A stretch of DNA of 64,000 nucleotides from Xanthostigma xanthostigma (GCA_963575645.1 OY754472.1:4030001-4094000); one strand, 5' to 3'. Shown: positions 45,772-57,424, counted from the stretch's first letter. The notes: generated from the sequence alone by a model not told the origin. Program-made: numbers and translations.

Positions 45772-47266
45772 TATCAAACCAAAAAGGGCTTAATTTTGAT
45801 ATTAAACCGAGCCGAAATCATGATACGTTTCCCATTAAATAACATGGGTTTTTTTTTCACTTTTTACATTTAATTTTTTTCCTCCGAAAAAAATGAACGT
45901 ACAGCAATGAAGAATATACATATTATTTGTAGGGAATTGAACGCTCTACAAAAAAGGACTCTTATTTGTTCAAGGTTAAATTTAAAATAAAAAAAAAATT
46001 GGTTGTCTGTAAAGTCGGTTTACGGACGATAGTTTTACGTGATAACGTATTCCGTAATACATAACCTAAACCTCCCAAAATTTGGTTTCAATCCGCTTAT
46101 CCTTGGTGTCGGAATGATAAGAAATGTCAAAAGTGACGTTTGCAACTTACAAAGTATTATGTTCTAATAATAATTAGTTATTCCAATAGTTAACTTAGAA
46201 GGCTTTGCATTTCACAAAATACTAATGTCAAAAAATAAACATTAGAAATGCAGCCGTTTTCATGTTAAGACAAGACATACGTTATTTTCTAATTTCCATG
46301 TACGGCAAACAAAGACGACCGACCGCGTCGCGCGCGCGCCATGCAATAGACAACAATGCATTTATACAGGTATTTTTCTTTATAAATTTGTATAAAATAT
46401 TTTTCTATATAAATTTGTATAAAAAAACTATTTAGGCAAATTCTGTTATACGAAATCTATGTAAAATGTTCTCCTCTTTCGTTTAAGACTGGTTTCAAAC
46501 CGATCTGATTTAAATTGAGCGAGAAATTAGCAAAAAGCACGCACAGGGTCAGGCGGAACGTTACGCGTTATGCGTTACGAACGTTAGGAACGTTACGTTA
46601 CACTTTTTCGTACATGCAGCCGGTGTTTTATCAATTTATAATATTGGTGATTCATCAATTTATAAGACGTTATCACGTCAAAAAAAATAAAATGAAAATA
46701 ATTTTTTGGACCACGTTTTTGAAATGTGTCACTCACCAAATTTTGTCGAAAAATGCCTTTTATACTCTTCTATATCTACTCAGGTATTTTTTCGATGTGG
46801 TGAAACATGAAAAAAAAATAAAAACTTGTTTTTCTATACGCAAAGTTATTAAAAAAAAATAGTTTTTATTTTTTTTTCATATTGTTCCACCACTTCTAAA
46901 AAATTGAAAAAATACCTGAGTATAGAGGAGTATAAAAGGCATTTTCTGACAAAATTTGGTGAGTGACACATTTTAATAAAGTAATCAAAAAATTTATTTT
47001 ATTTTTTTTTTAATTTTAACTTTAACCTTGAATAACTTACGACGTAGTAAATTTATCGAAAAATCATAATAGATCTTTTTTGTAGAGCGTTCAATTCCCT
47101 ACAAATAATATGTATTCCTCATTGCTGTACGTTCATTTGTTTGGGAGAAAACAAATTAAATGACAAAAGTTAAAAAAAAAAAAAAAAACAATGTTATTTA
47201 AATGGGAATTGTATCATGATTTCGACACGGTTTAATATCAGAATTGAGCGCCTTTTTGGTCTGATA
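45772..47266. repeat. Large fold-back element split by HIN1
   Basis: Text such as TAGGGAATTGAACGCTCTAC, CATGATAC and TTGATATTAAACCG in the left part returns inverted in the right part (47060-47260). The inner part (GTCACTCACCAAATTTTGTC, CAGGTATTTTTTC) is inverted around a centre near 46845. Without the HIN1 insertion at 45999-46679 the arms are about 370-410 bp. The 115-codon frame at 46515-46862 crosses an element boundary and is not a gene. Confidence 0.88.
45999..46679 (-). mobile_element. HIN1 copy 8, long form
   Basis: Closest to copies 2 and 3, with an additional CGCGCG expansion and a short duplication of TATTTTTCTnTATAAATTTG. It sits in an A run of the fold-back's left arm. The matching T run (10 Ts) of the right arm near 47000-47010 is uninterrupted. 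Confidence 0.9.
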
Positions 47267-47627
47267 CGTTTTTTTAGGGCAAAAACTAAAAATTTGAGGG
47301 GGACCGTAAAAAAAAGACAACTTGGTAAAATAACGAACACCCTAGTATATGTATGAACTCTTGTGTACTGTTGACAAGCTGACATTTTTCACTGCATGTT
47401 TTAAATGGATATTGCTTTCACTGTGGAGTTTTATTGAATGTTTTAAAACTTTTTTATTGTATTCCATTATATTTTACGACGTGAAAAGAAAAACGTATTT
47501 TCTATATTCATCAGTACAGCACTTTATTGGAATATAAAATTTATAATTATTATTCGAGTAGATGCGCGTCTATACATTTTTTTTTGTCTGTATATTCAGT
47601 GATTTTACCATTTCAACCCAGGTACTA
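47267..47627. other. Unassigned DNA
   Basis: Nothing recognised. Confidence 0.4.
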
Positions 47628-47629
47628 GT

Positions 47630-47838
47630 TGACACGTGACAACATACTGTTTCCAGATTGGTTCTTGCTCAGAGCAAGGAGAGGACCTAGCAAGAAAAAT
47701 AGCCCCTGTTCTAATTTTAAAATCTATCTCGTGAGCTCGCAGGCGAGCCAACAGTGACGTCATTTTCAGCCTCGTACTCAGCCTGGCGGACAGCAGAAAT
47801 CCAAGCAGTGTTTCCAGCCTCGTGGGCAGCGGTCTTAA
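47630..47838 (-). mobile_element. GCM family copy 3, partial
   Basis: Has CACGTG (47633-47638), ATTGG, the AGAACAGGG-type block in reverse and TGACGTCA (47755-47762). It ends with GGGCAGCGGTCTTAA. The other half is missing. Confidence 0.8.
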
Positions 47839-48308
47839 TGCTCGACGTATTCACTAAAAAGCGCCTAACTGCGCCTAACTAGTTTTTTTTTTTTCGTTAT
47901 ATGCGAACACTGTCAGAAGAAAGGTTTATACTTTGTAAATAAAATAAAATTTATGAAAACGTATACAAAATATGTTGTTTCACGTTTGTTCAACAGGCGT
48001 ATTATAACACCTAGAGCACAAGTATTATGATTAAAAGTGTCATGGCGCATTATGAACACAAATATGTCATTACGAACACACAGAAACAAAGTAAGAGAGA
48101 TACAATATGACGCAATAACTTCGTGTTATTGTTGAACAAAGCATGGCGTCGCTCGCTTTTCAGGTTATGTTAGACTGTCATTAAATAAATCTGTTTTAAC
48201 TCTCAGTCGTTATACGTACGAAATAACTTTTAATGCAAACTTGTCGCTCATTTGCTATAAAAATGAAAGCGTTCGGAATTTGCCAAAAGGTTTTTTTTTT
48301 ATTTTTTA
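47839..48308. other. Unassigned DNA
   Basis: Nothing recognised. ACTGCGCCTAACT is doubled near 47868. Confidence 0.4.
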
Positions 48309-48779
48309 GATTTTAAAATTAGAACAGGGACTATTTTTCTTGCAAGAACCAATCAGGAAGCAGTATCTTGTCACGTGGGCGACATCAACAAACAAACACT
48401 GTGCCATAGTGTGTGTTCTGTTCAGAGACAATAGACGCGTACTTTTGTTACCGTTCTGTCACTGCGCGGGCATTTAAAAGAGTATTCTCTTTTTAAACAA
48501 TGTCTGTATAAGGTAGACGATTTTATTGTTAATGAGTTGTAAATACGATTTATCTTTTTTTTTGACGAATCCTGTACATAATTGTATGTCTTTGGATAAA
48601 TAAATTCTAATTCTAATACTGCGCGCGCACCGAATCTGCCTACAAAGCAAGCTTGAAAAGACGTCTCGTGTGAAGCGAGCTGCACATAAAGCCAATCAAG
48701 AAAACCAGCCCTAGAAAACTAGTAGTCAAATCTAGCAAGGAATCAAGCGGCAAAGCCAGCCTCGTGTGCAGCGGCCTTA
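48309..48779 (+). mobile_element. GCM family copy 4 with a LINE-tail insertion
   Basis: CCAAT (48349-48353) and CACGTG (48372-48377) are kept, the CTCGTGTGAAGCGAGC subterminal block follows, and the right end is GTGTGCAGCGGCCTTAA. The left end is truncated. Interrupted at 48469-48617. Confidence 0.82.
48469..48617 (+). pseudogene. 149-bp non-LTR retrotransposon tail with target duplication
   Basis: The duplication ACTGCGCG flanks it (48461-48468 and 48618-48625). The start reads HLKEYSLFKQCLYKVDDFIV before a stop, as in the C-terminus of CR1/Jockey-type ORF2 proteins (LK.Y......YSV..FL). Then come a 3' UTR and a short AATAAATTCTAATTCTAAT tail. Severe 5' truncation with a target duplication is the hallmark of target-primed reverse transcription. 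Confidence 0.75.
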
Positions 48780-49004
48780 AGTTGGGTAAAGTACTTTTTT
48801 ACCAGACTACAGCGAAGCCGAAAGGAAGGGTTATGCGTTTAGCAGGCTATGTATGTTTGTATTTACGGATGTTTCACCGTAGCGCCTAAATTATTCATAC
48901 GATTTTGGTAAATAAGGTGTCAATCGATTCGTTATTATGATCCGGGTAATATAGGCTACATTTATTTTTGAATTTTGGTCCCAGAGGGAAGCAAATTGAA
49001 AACA

Positions 49005-49330
49005 AATAAAAAATAAGTACCCAAAAAAAAAAATAATTTAAATAAAAAATAAGTTCAAAAAAAATAATTTAAATAAAAAATTAGTTCAAAAAGTAAAACC
49101 CAACTACTGAAAAGTATGAAACAAAATATTGTCATCTAGGGATAGCTGTGGTTGTATGCCATCTTCGATGTATAGCGTGATGCACTTTGCCCTAGAGCTT
49201 ATGATCGCTTACTACTGTTAAAATGTAATGTTTTGTTAGGGCAGGTGGCATATGACTACGGCTATCCTCAGATGAGAATTTTTTCTTGTATCATACTTTT
49301 CAGTAGTCGGGTTTTAGTTTTTGAACTTAT
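49005..49330. repeat. Fold-back element plus an A-rich tandem repeat
   Basis: Arms about 49085-49155 and 49250-49320 (CTACTGAAAAGTATGA and its complement at the outside, GGCATA/TATGCC towards the inside). Before it, TAATTTAAATAAAAAATnAG is repeated three times (49010-49085). Confidence 0.8.
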
Positions 49331-50484
49331 TTTTTTGTTTGATTGTTGGTCACTTTCTTGGAGCTAGTACCAATTTAATAAAAGCTTATTTATAAAAGAT
49401 TTTTCCGCGTATTGAGAATATTACGTTGTCTCGTTGTTTAATTAACGAAACAAAATGTTTTCCAGTTACCCGTGCGCATTATAAATTATAATAGTGAATC
49501 TAAAGGCGCGAGAGGGGTGGTAGGGGGAAGGTTGACAGAGGGATGGGGGAGGGGGGATTTCTGTAACATGTAACGTGTGCGCAGGTAATGAACTGAGTGT
49601 TTATGACTGCACGCATGTAATAATTATTATACTACATTATGTATGTATGTATGCATGTATGTTCTTCTACGAGGCAAGGCGTCGGTGGGTGTGAAGGTTA
49701 AACGAAGGGGCGGAATAAATCGTTCTCTAGTCGGGGAAATCCCGTCTCGCCAAACTTTAACTCACTTCGCTTACACTTGAACCTAATAACTTTCCCGTAA
49801 AAATGAACCCATCAAAAACATATGTACGAAAAGGGTCAAGTTTGGCACAAAGAACAAGTGGGTTTGTCGGTTTTTCCAAATAAAAGATTTGAGGTCTAAG
49901 AAGGTACCGAGTTTTTTTACCCTAACTACAATATTATTCAACTGCCGCGGATGAAGTCGGAGAAGAGAAAGTCTATCACTTTTCACCTCTTCCAGGCCAA
50001 TTTACTCCTCTAGCGAGACAATTGCACATACCGCTAAACTAGCGGTATCTGCTTTATTATCGCTTTGTGCATCAGAGCTGACTTTCGTTCATATAAGAAG
50101 TTATATCTAAGTTAATTTCACACGAAATCCATTCAAATTGAAGCTTTTTGAAAAGAGGAGATTCTGATCTATAAAACAGAACCATTTTTAAATCAATTGG
50201 AGTTCATAAATACTATTGAAATTGTAATTGAAAATCTCAAACAGCAGTTGTCGGTTGGTCTGTATACGTACGTCACGACTCTACAGATCGCAATTTTGGT
50301 CGGATTGCCTTGAGTTATATTTTATTCACTTTGTTTACTATCAGCCCAGAACCCTACTTAAATTCACTAAAATGTGTTCAGTAGTTTAATTTTTATAAAC
50401 AGTTTTATTTTATTATTGTAAATATAGTGTAAACCCATAAAACAAGTGCTACACTTCTATACCGTAATAACATCGAAACGCATA
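49331..50484. other. Mixed unassigned DNA
   Basis: Contains a G-rich strip with five G runs (49514-49557), a (TATG)n microsatellite (about 49638-49662), and the segment 49825-50030. Its GGATGAAGTCGGAG and CTTTTCACCTC blocks return at 50830-50960, and its first part resembles 31650-31800. No gene. Confidence 0.45.
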
Positions 50485-50560
50485 GCAAGCTTCGCGGCGC
50501 AATGGTTATGCCGTTAGATCCACAAGGGAAAGGTCCTGGGTTCGATTCCTTACGAAATAA
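50485..50560 (+). other. tRNA-like sequence, probably a SINE head
   Basis: GGCGCAATGGTTATGCCG resembles a pol III A box, and GGTCCTGGGTTCGATTCC a B box, at tRNA-like spacing. The T stem is poorly paired and no acceptor stem closes, so it is not a working tRNA. A T-rich tract follows. Confidence 0.45.
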
Positions 50561-51371
50561 TTGATTTTTATTTTTTTTTTCTATTCCACTTTATTCCACT
50601 TGATATTAATTATATATTATATTATGTATAGTTCTTTTTTTTTTTAATTTTTTCAAACTTAAAAAAATATTTTTTCAATTTTTAATTATTTATTTCTTTA
50701 AATTTTTAAATCTTAATTTTAAATTTTTTAAGAATATTTTTTCAATTGTTTTTTTTTTATCATGCAATGGAAAACTTGCGGGATGTGCACTTTTGGTTTT
50801 GCCAACTATTCTCGTACTCTTCCGTCTTAACTGCGGGATGAAGTCGGAAAAAAGTGTATCACTTTTCACCTCATCCAGGCCAATTTACCCCTCTAGCGGG
50901 GCAATTCTCTCACTATTTCCTCTCAACTGCCGGATGAAGTTGGAGAAGGGGATCGTTTCATAATTCGTTTGATTCAGACCAATTTGCCCCTGCATCTCGC
51001 CTAAAGAAGTTTTCGGATCGTTTGAGCTGGTCTCCGGTTATAAGTTGAACATATATAGACACTCTTCTTCGTCCGGAATTTTCCTACTGCGAGCCTGGAA
51101 GTAGCACGCCATGTTTAGGTAGGTACGTAATGCCTTTAACTCTGCAGTTGAGTCCTGTAATATAATCCTGTACACTGCATGTGTACATCTACTTATATAC
51201 AGCAGTACTTGTGTAACTGTTTCATAAAATAAATAAAACGGACATAAATTCATGCCAGGATGAATGGCTATTGTAACTTCTGACGCCTTGACCTAATGCA
51301 ACTCGACTCTGCGCATGATCAGATTATGCGACTGACACATCCCGCCATAGAATTTAACATGTGTGATAAGT
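50561..51371. other. T-rich DNA and dispersed repeats
   Basis: 50570-50765 is T/A low-complexity. 50830-51000 holds two units of the GATGAAGT(C/T)GGA repeat. 51038-51253 has a 71-codon minus-strand frame without a domain. Confidence 0.4.
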
Positions 51372-52470
51372 ACTAGCTGTAACCGGCGACTTCGTCCGCG
51401 TGGAATTTTTTTTTTTTTGCACGGAACCATAATTATTTTTCTAAAATTCAAGTAGGCTAAGTTACTCCTTATAACGCCAGTGAAAGTCCCGTCAAAATCG
51501 GTCCAGTTGGTGTTTCATGCTTTTTCAAAAACAGCTCCTTCAGAGGGTGAAAAGAAGTAAATAGTCTAAAAATTAACACGGGTTTCATTTTCAAGGTTTG
51601 TCAGGACGTTGATCACGTGACAAATCAATTTTGAAATTTATTAGGGGGAGTCTACGTCGAGAAAGGAGTAACTATGCCAAATAATGGGAATGTATCCGTG
51701 TTTCGTTTCAATCGTGTGCGATAAAAATAAAACCATTTTTGATCAGTTTAAGGAGGTTGAGCCGTTTTACGAAGATAATGAAAAAAATCTGAAATAAAGT
51801 TTTTTTAATAGATTTTTTTATGACAAAATTTTCTGTAAAAAATCAAAATCATTAGGAGATTTATAAAGTTAAAAATTAAAAAAAACTTTTACATGTAGTC
51901 TTATGGAAAATATGTCAACCTAGCATGCAAATGGTTCATTTTAATTTTTTGCAAATAACCAAATAATGTCAGCAGTTCCGAAAACTAACTATGTAAAGCA
52001 TAGATGTCCGTATATTTTAATATTTTTTCCAATTTAATTAGGAGACTTTTATCATTAAAAAAAAATTATTAAACCTTAGCACTTTTCGATTATGGACTTT
52101 TATTCTTGACAATTTTAACAATTTTAACTGAATTTTCAACTGTTTAATGGTTTAATTTTGATTACTTCTAATTTCTTTTTTTAATTATTTGCTGCAAAAA
52201 ATATGTGAAATACAGATATTTACATAAATTTATTTTTTCTAACCTAACTTTGTACAAAAAATTCAAAAGTTAGTAATTATTATTAAAAAAATTATTTATT
52301 TATGCCTTTATGACAATAATTTATTAGTATCATCGACTTATAACCTTTTTGTAAAAATTTATTATGGAAAAGTTCCCATTTAAAATTCGACTTACTTTTG
52401 ATTGGGACTGTAACGCATCAACCTCCTTAACCGAGAACCAAATCCCATAAGGTTTGTGCGGTGTCCTTTC
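51372..52470 (-). mobile_element. Helitron-type repeat containing RREP copy 3 and a TTAA element
   Basis: On the minus strand it ends in GCGGACGAAGTCGCCGGTTA, a short spacer and CTAG before T (ctag 51372-51375). Its body includes GTCAAAATCGGTCCAG. 51715-51751 plus 52427-52470 form an RREP copy (TTTTGATCAGTTTAA / CCGAGAACCAAATCCC) split by the TTAA element. The 5' end was not found. Confidence 0.6.
51752..52426. mobile_element. TTAA-flanked TIR element 2
   Basis: The ends GGAGGTTGA and TCAACCTCC are inverted and flanked by TTAA (51748-51751 and 52427-52430). The RREP copies at 23408 and 9246 keep a single TTAA at this point. At 675 bp it is close in length to element 1 (687 bp) but not visibly similar inside. 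AT-rich, non-coding. Confidence 0.85.
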
Positions 52471-54006
52471 TGCATATGTTTTACATAGATGCAAGTTATA
52501 ATCAAATAGTATATTCGGTCCTGAAAACCGTAAGATGCAAGGTTAATGAATTGCAGAGGTTACTTGATTCCATCTAAACTTTTTTGTGTATAAAAAGAGA
52601 TGTATATAAACGATCTTCCTTGTGGTTCGCTCAGATCAGTAAGCGCGACACGTTACTTCATAATCTATTTGTAATGCAGATTCTAGCAAGACAAAAATTG
52701 TGGAATGGGGTCCCGTTGTAAACTTTCTCTTGAATCAATGAAGCCAAACTTAATTTGAAGTATATAAATATATGAGAACCAATAACACGTGAGGATAGCC
52801 ATTGTTTTATGCGTTACATAATGAATATGGCCAGCGGCCATTTTAATTAACGAAGTTCCTTTGCTGTGCGCTTGACTGCGGAAGCTTAAAGGAAGCCCGC
52901 CTAATTCAATTTACAGTCAAACCTCCTCGTTCTTATACTCCGTATGTTAACTGATTTCGACTTATTTGACTATGTTCTATAATCTACAGTATGCAAACAC
53001 GTAAGGTGCACATAGGAAAATTAACATTTGGAAAAAATGACTGGATCAGAGTGAGCCTTGAAATCTTGTTTTTCAATTTGACAGATAATATTCTTTTGCA
53101 AAATGAATGTGTATACTACCGAAGAAAATATTCAAATGATTACAACATAATCGGACTTTTTTTATTAATGGGACATTAAATTCCCAAAAATACTTAAATA
53201 TGGTGCGAGATCATATATCTCCGCCTATTCGTGTTGAACCTAAAGACATTGGGTCACTGATTTACCAACGCGCATACGTCATACCAGTCAGACAATTTTT
53301 GAATGAAATGTTTCCAAACAGATGGAGTTGTTTTTTTTTGTTTTATTTTTGTACAAAAAAATTAAAATAATGATTTATAAGAGCTTTTTGTTATTAAAAA
53401 AGCCAAGTAAAATAAAAATAAATCAAAATAAAATAGAAATCCTCAAGATTACCACGGTAATTCAATAGAAATAACAATTAATGCAGTCATGGCTAACTGT
53501 GATCTAAGTATTTTTTAAAACCTATCTCCCAGCAGAACTCGCTCAAGCGAGATAGATACTACGATTCGATTATTGAAATCATTCGAATATTAATGTCTCG
53601 ATTATTCCCATCATTATTGTGATGACGTCGTTAGGTATAAATTCCAAACGTGTTTAATTTTACTGTAACTTCCTTAGTTTCCTCACCGATGTAATTGTCA
53701 TAGATTTATGTTTCATAATAGAAGTTGCGTGCGATGATGTTAGTACGGTAGCGTGCGAGCCGAAATTATTACTATGCTAATAGAACTAGACCGTTGACTG
53801 TGTTTATATGCACGCCAAGTCGCATTCCAGAATGCGCATTCGAAAATTCGGAACTTCATCAACAAAACAAAAGAAAGTGTGTGCGTTCGCCAATTCAAAT
53901 TAACAATAAATATAATTGAGTTTTTGTTTTTAGGTTTATATAATTAAAATTTTAAAAAACTTAAAAAAAACTCTTTTATAGCAATGTGGACTACAAAGTA
54001 AAAATG
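52471..54006. other. Unassigned DNA
   Basis: No element ends recognised. TATAAAAAG at 52589-52597 with TCAGT about 45 bases later is a weak promoter-like hit. The frame at 52991-53179 (62 codons) has no domain. 53340-53460 is A-rich. Confidence 0.4.
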
Positions 54007-54190
54007 TAACAATTATTATTATTTTATTCAACATATTTGTTAACGTAAGTTTGTAACATGAATATTATTTAATTCAATACATTTATTAACGTAAGTTTGT
54101 AACATGAATATTATTTAATTCAACATATTTATTAACGTAAGTTTGTAACATGAATATTATTTAAATCAACACATTTATTAATTTTAGTTT
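54007..54190. repeat. 46-bp tandem array
   Basis: GTAACATGAATATTATTTAA begins at 54053, 54099 and 54145, an exact 46-bp period, with a decayed unit on the left. About four units. Confidence 0.92.
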
Positions 54191-54839
54191 TTTAACTTGA
54201 ACACTACTTCCTAGTTCATACGCTCCGCTGCCGTCTTGCCTCTGTTTCTCCACATGACCACCAGGGTACAACAGTGGCGGCGTGGTTCTTTAAGACGTGG
54301 TGCTACAAAAAAATAATATTGGAATTCACCCAGCTTGATATAAGGGAACTCCTTTTCGCTGTTGAACAAAATCCTACTTAAAAAAAAATATTCTTTACTT
54401 TTTGGTCCACATTTGTATAAAAGAGTGATTTTCTTCTGTGTTTTCTTAAGCTCTAATTTTATTAATGCTGAAGAATGTTAAGCGTTGTTGATTAGTTCCA
54501 AAAATGACATTGCTTTATTTTCTTCGCGACCCGTTGCCACCACCACACGGTGGAAGTGACGTGACAGTTTTATTTGAAAATAAACCAGTTCATTTTTAAT
54601 ACACTGCTTTGCTCGATTAGAAGGCGACCGTAAATATACAGAATGTAACAAGAAATGACAAAAAAAGGAACTGTGTATTTTACACTACACACTGCAGGAA
54701 TAAAACTTGTATGATCGTAAAAAAGAAATAATGGACCAATCGCCGAAATTGAACTTACGACCTTAAGGTATAACGCAGCTGTTCTACCTCGCCGCCATCT
54801 TAACTTATTGCTCTACCGCCGATTTTTATAGTATACGAT
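54191..54839. other. Unassigned DNA with a tRNA-like trace
   Basis: On the minus strand 54745-54795 has GAGGTAGAACAGCTGC and AAGTTCAATTTCGG, loosely like pol III boxes of a decayed SINE. Nothing else recognised. Confidence 0.35.
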
Positions 54840-55220
54840 ATACGTCACTGCGGGCTCGCCTGCTAGCTCACAAGATAGATTTGAAAAATTAGAACAGGAA
54901 CTATTTTTCTTGCTAAGTACTCTGCTTGTTTTGAGCAAGAACCATTCAGGATACAGTATTTTGTCACGTGTGCGACACGAACAAACACCCACAAACAAAC
55001 ATGGCGTCATTCTGCTCAAACAACAGCATGAAAACAGACACGTTTTGCTCTGTGTTTATATTGTAACTGTCACTGCGCGCGCACCAGATCTATCCACAAA
55101 ACAAGCTTGAAAAGGCGTCTCGTGTGAAGCGATGAAGAAAACCCCGACGCTAGAAAACTAGTAGTCAAATCCTAGCAAGGAATCTAGCGGAAAATCCGGT
55201 CTCGTAGGCAGCGGTCTTAA
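54840..55220 (+). mobile_element. GCM family copy 5
   Basis: The left end is truncated within the CRE region (ACGTCACTGCGGGCTCGCC). CACGTG lies at 54965-54970, followed by CACTGCGCGCGCACCAGAT, AAGGCGTCTCGTGTGAAGCG and the right end GTAGGCAGCGGTCTTAA. Confidence 0.82.
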
Positions 55221-55221
55221 G

Positions 55222-55277
55222 TCGGCGAAAAAACGGTGGCAATCTACAAATTCGGACGATATCGGAGCGGGCCGCTA
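55222..55277 (+). mobile_element. HelB Helitron 3' end, remnant
   Basis: GCAATCTACAAATTCGGACG through GGGCCGCTAAT matches the last 55 bp of the Helitron at 40.6 kb. CTAG has become CTAA. GCM copy 5 sits directly beside it. Confidence 0.6.
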
Positions 55278-55836
55278 ATCGTAGCATAAAATGAATGTAC
55301 TACCTATATAGACGCTTAGAGCTATTGCTTGGGTCGCGCCTAAAAACACGAGAAATATTTAACAATATTAGTTTATAAACTGCTCTGAAAAACGTATTAT
55401 TTGAAGAGTTCGTTAAAATGAAAATACATATAAGTAGGTACTAAGCAGGTACTTAAAAAATTTCAATATTTTTTTAGTTTGCTGAAAAACTTGCACACAA
55501 TAAAGAAATACAATTTCATATTAATAATTCAACGTGGGAAACAAATGTTGATGTTTTTTATTTCCTGCTTATTGCGTTTATTTTTGAAGTGAACGTAGCC
55601 TTGCTTAAAATTCACTAATTAAAAAACTTTTCAAAAGTTACTTTTGAATTTTTTATGTGATTAATTCCACAAGCATCATATAATATTGCAGTTTGTTATA
55701 TAACTTCTGTGTACTAATTATATAACGGAAAGTGTATATAGAGTGTTGAAAAAATCCGGGTATCCCGGAATAACTCTTTTTCTTTGTTTCGAATAAAAAA
55801 TATTCAGGACAAAAGTTCATTGGTTTTGAATAAAGG
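55278..55836. other. Unassigned DNA
   Basis: Nothing recognised. Confidence 0.4.
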
Positions 55837-56084
55837 ATCGTTTGTACATAAAACAGCCCCTGACTCCTTCACCACCTCGCGGGGGGTGTGAATAACTTGA
55901 AGAGTTCAAATGGCAACTCCTAAAAATAAACATATTTTGCCCGAAACTTTTTTTGTTCGGGCTAATCGAGAAGTCATGTAAGCTACTAAAAAATAGGGGT
56001 TGCCATTTAAACTTTTCAAGTTACCTCCACCCCCGCGAGAGGATGAAGGGGTGAGGGGTGGTTTTATGTTCAAACGATCCTTAC
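55837..56084. repeat. Fold-back element with arms of about 95 bp
   Basis: Arms 55837-55928 (starting GGATCGTTTG) and 55985-56084 (ending CAAACGATCC) are inverted with several mismatches. The centre holds a further stem, GCCCGAAA and TTCGGGC. CCCC- and GGGG-rich parts pair between arms. Confidence 0.85.
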
Positions 56085-56625
56085 TTGCGGTACTTCTAGT
56101 AAGAAGAATTCTTCATAACTTGTCTTTGACGCGATTTCAACGAAGTAACAAACTCGACACATTTTCGCTCGAAGGCTTGCTTTGATAAACAAGATTGTTT
56201 TTCCACATCAGTTTTTTTCTGACGTTTAATACCGATTTTTTGAAAACGAGCGTTACAGAAAAGAAATGTCAGATATATGCGACATGAGAAAGACCGTGTG
56301 AAATGTCTAAAATACAAAAGTGTGCTTTTCAGTCAAAGAATCTGCAGAACCCCCCCCCCACTTTATTAAACCTAGCTGTGATGTTTGGGCGCCAGTGAAG
56401 TCTTCTGGCTGTCCACTTCATCACACTCGTGTTTAGAGCCAATGCCGTCTCGTCTTTAATCTACTTCAAGACGACTCTCGCCTTGTCACCAAACAGGACC
56501 GCATTTCGTCTTAAAGTGGTCGTTAAAAAAATATACCCTACTGTAGTGGTTAAGCCTGCGTTTCGAAAAGCGAAGGGTCAATTTTCGGTTTGTACAGTCA
56601 ATTGCGCTGCTCGGTGTCATTTTTG
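56085..56625. other. Unassigned DNA
   Basis: A C run at 56349-56360. Frames at 56000-56317 and 56429-56626 have no recognised domain. Confidence 0.4.
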
Positions 56626-57327
56626 ACCATATTCATCGAACACTATTAAAGATAGAAATTACTAACCTTGGAACAAATTTATTCGTTAGAATAAAATTTA
56701 CTTTCAATCCACCAACCAAATTATCAGGTAAAATAGTTGAATAAATACACACTGCACTATACTACTTGGAATTGTTGTTGAATATGGTGACTTTCACCCA
56801 AAAATCCGACCGATGGCGTTAGTGTAAACGTCACAAATAAAGTTTCACAAAATAATAATGTTTTATTCTAACTCAATTGCACACAAAACTTCCACTAACT
56901 TTAATGTTTTGCACCTGTACACTTCACAGAAGGTTAATAAACAACACAAATAAATTCACAAGAGCAATAGATATAATACTCCACGTTTATAGGTTAGGTA
57001 TTATGATCTATTTTATCAGGCGAATAAATATTTATACCCTCGAAGTAAGACAGAATAGATTTATTCAAATCTTTGATTGACGTCTGATTAGAACCAATTT
57101 TTCAGACAATATATTAACAAAAAAATATATAATTAATACAGTAACGTTTTGTTAATATATTGTGTGAAAAATTGGTCGATAATTTTATTTATTGAAGAAT
57201 AGATTTATACCTGAAGTATACATAATTATGGTTGGTGAATTGAATTATCGCTATTTATTCGATGGAATAACTATCTGACGAACAAATCGACTGAATAAAT
57301 AACTACTTACGTTCGGTGAATATGGGC
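56626..57327 (-). mobile_element. CAT family copy 4 with a 131-bp insertion
   Basis: Both ends are present (ACCATATTCATCGAACAC and GTTCGGTGAATATGGGC). The inner blocks AAAATCCGACCGATGGCG and AATACTCCACGTTTATAGG are kept. A foreign 131-bp piece splits it at 57065. Confidence 0.85.
57065..57195. mobile_element. Small fold-back insertion with a 13-bp target duplication
   Basis: The direct repeat AGAATAGATTTAT stands on both sides (57052-57064 and 57196-57208), where other CAT copies have it once. Inside, ACCAATTTTTCAGACAATAT and its complement form a hairpin. The sequence is related to 35205-35300. Confidence 0.8.
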
Positions 57328-57424
57328 ATTACTATAGTATTTTTGTCATGCAAGTTACATATCTACTGTTTGTCTATCGATGTGTCCTATGATACTTCCG
57401 TTTTCTGTAGTGTGCGGAAATTAT

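Noticed and set aside
46515..46862. 115-codon frame as a gene
   Set aside because: It crosses the boundary between HIN1 copy 8 and the fold-back element.
50485..50560. Functional tRNA gene
   Set aside because: The B box is good but the T stem and acceptor stem do not pair properly.
52589..52640. Core promoter (TATAAAAAG plus TCAGT)
   Set aside because: The spacing of about 45 bases is too long for a TATA-Inr pair, and nothing downstream is coding.
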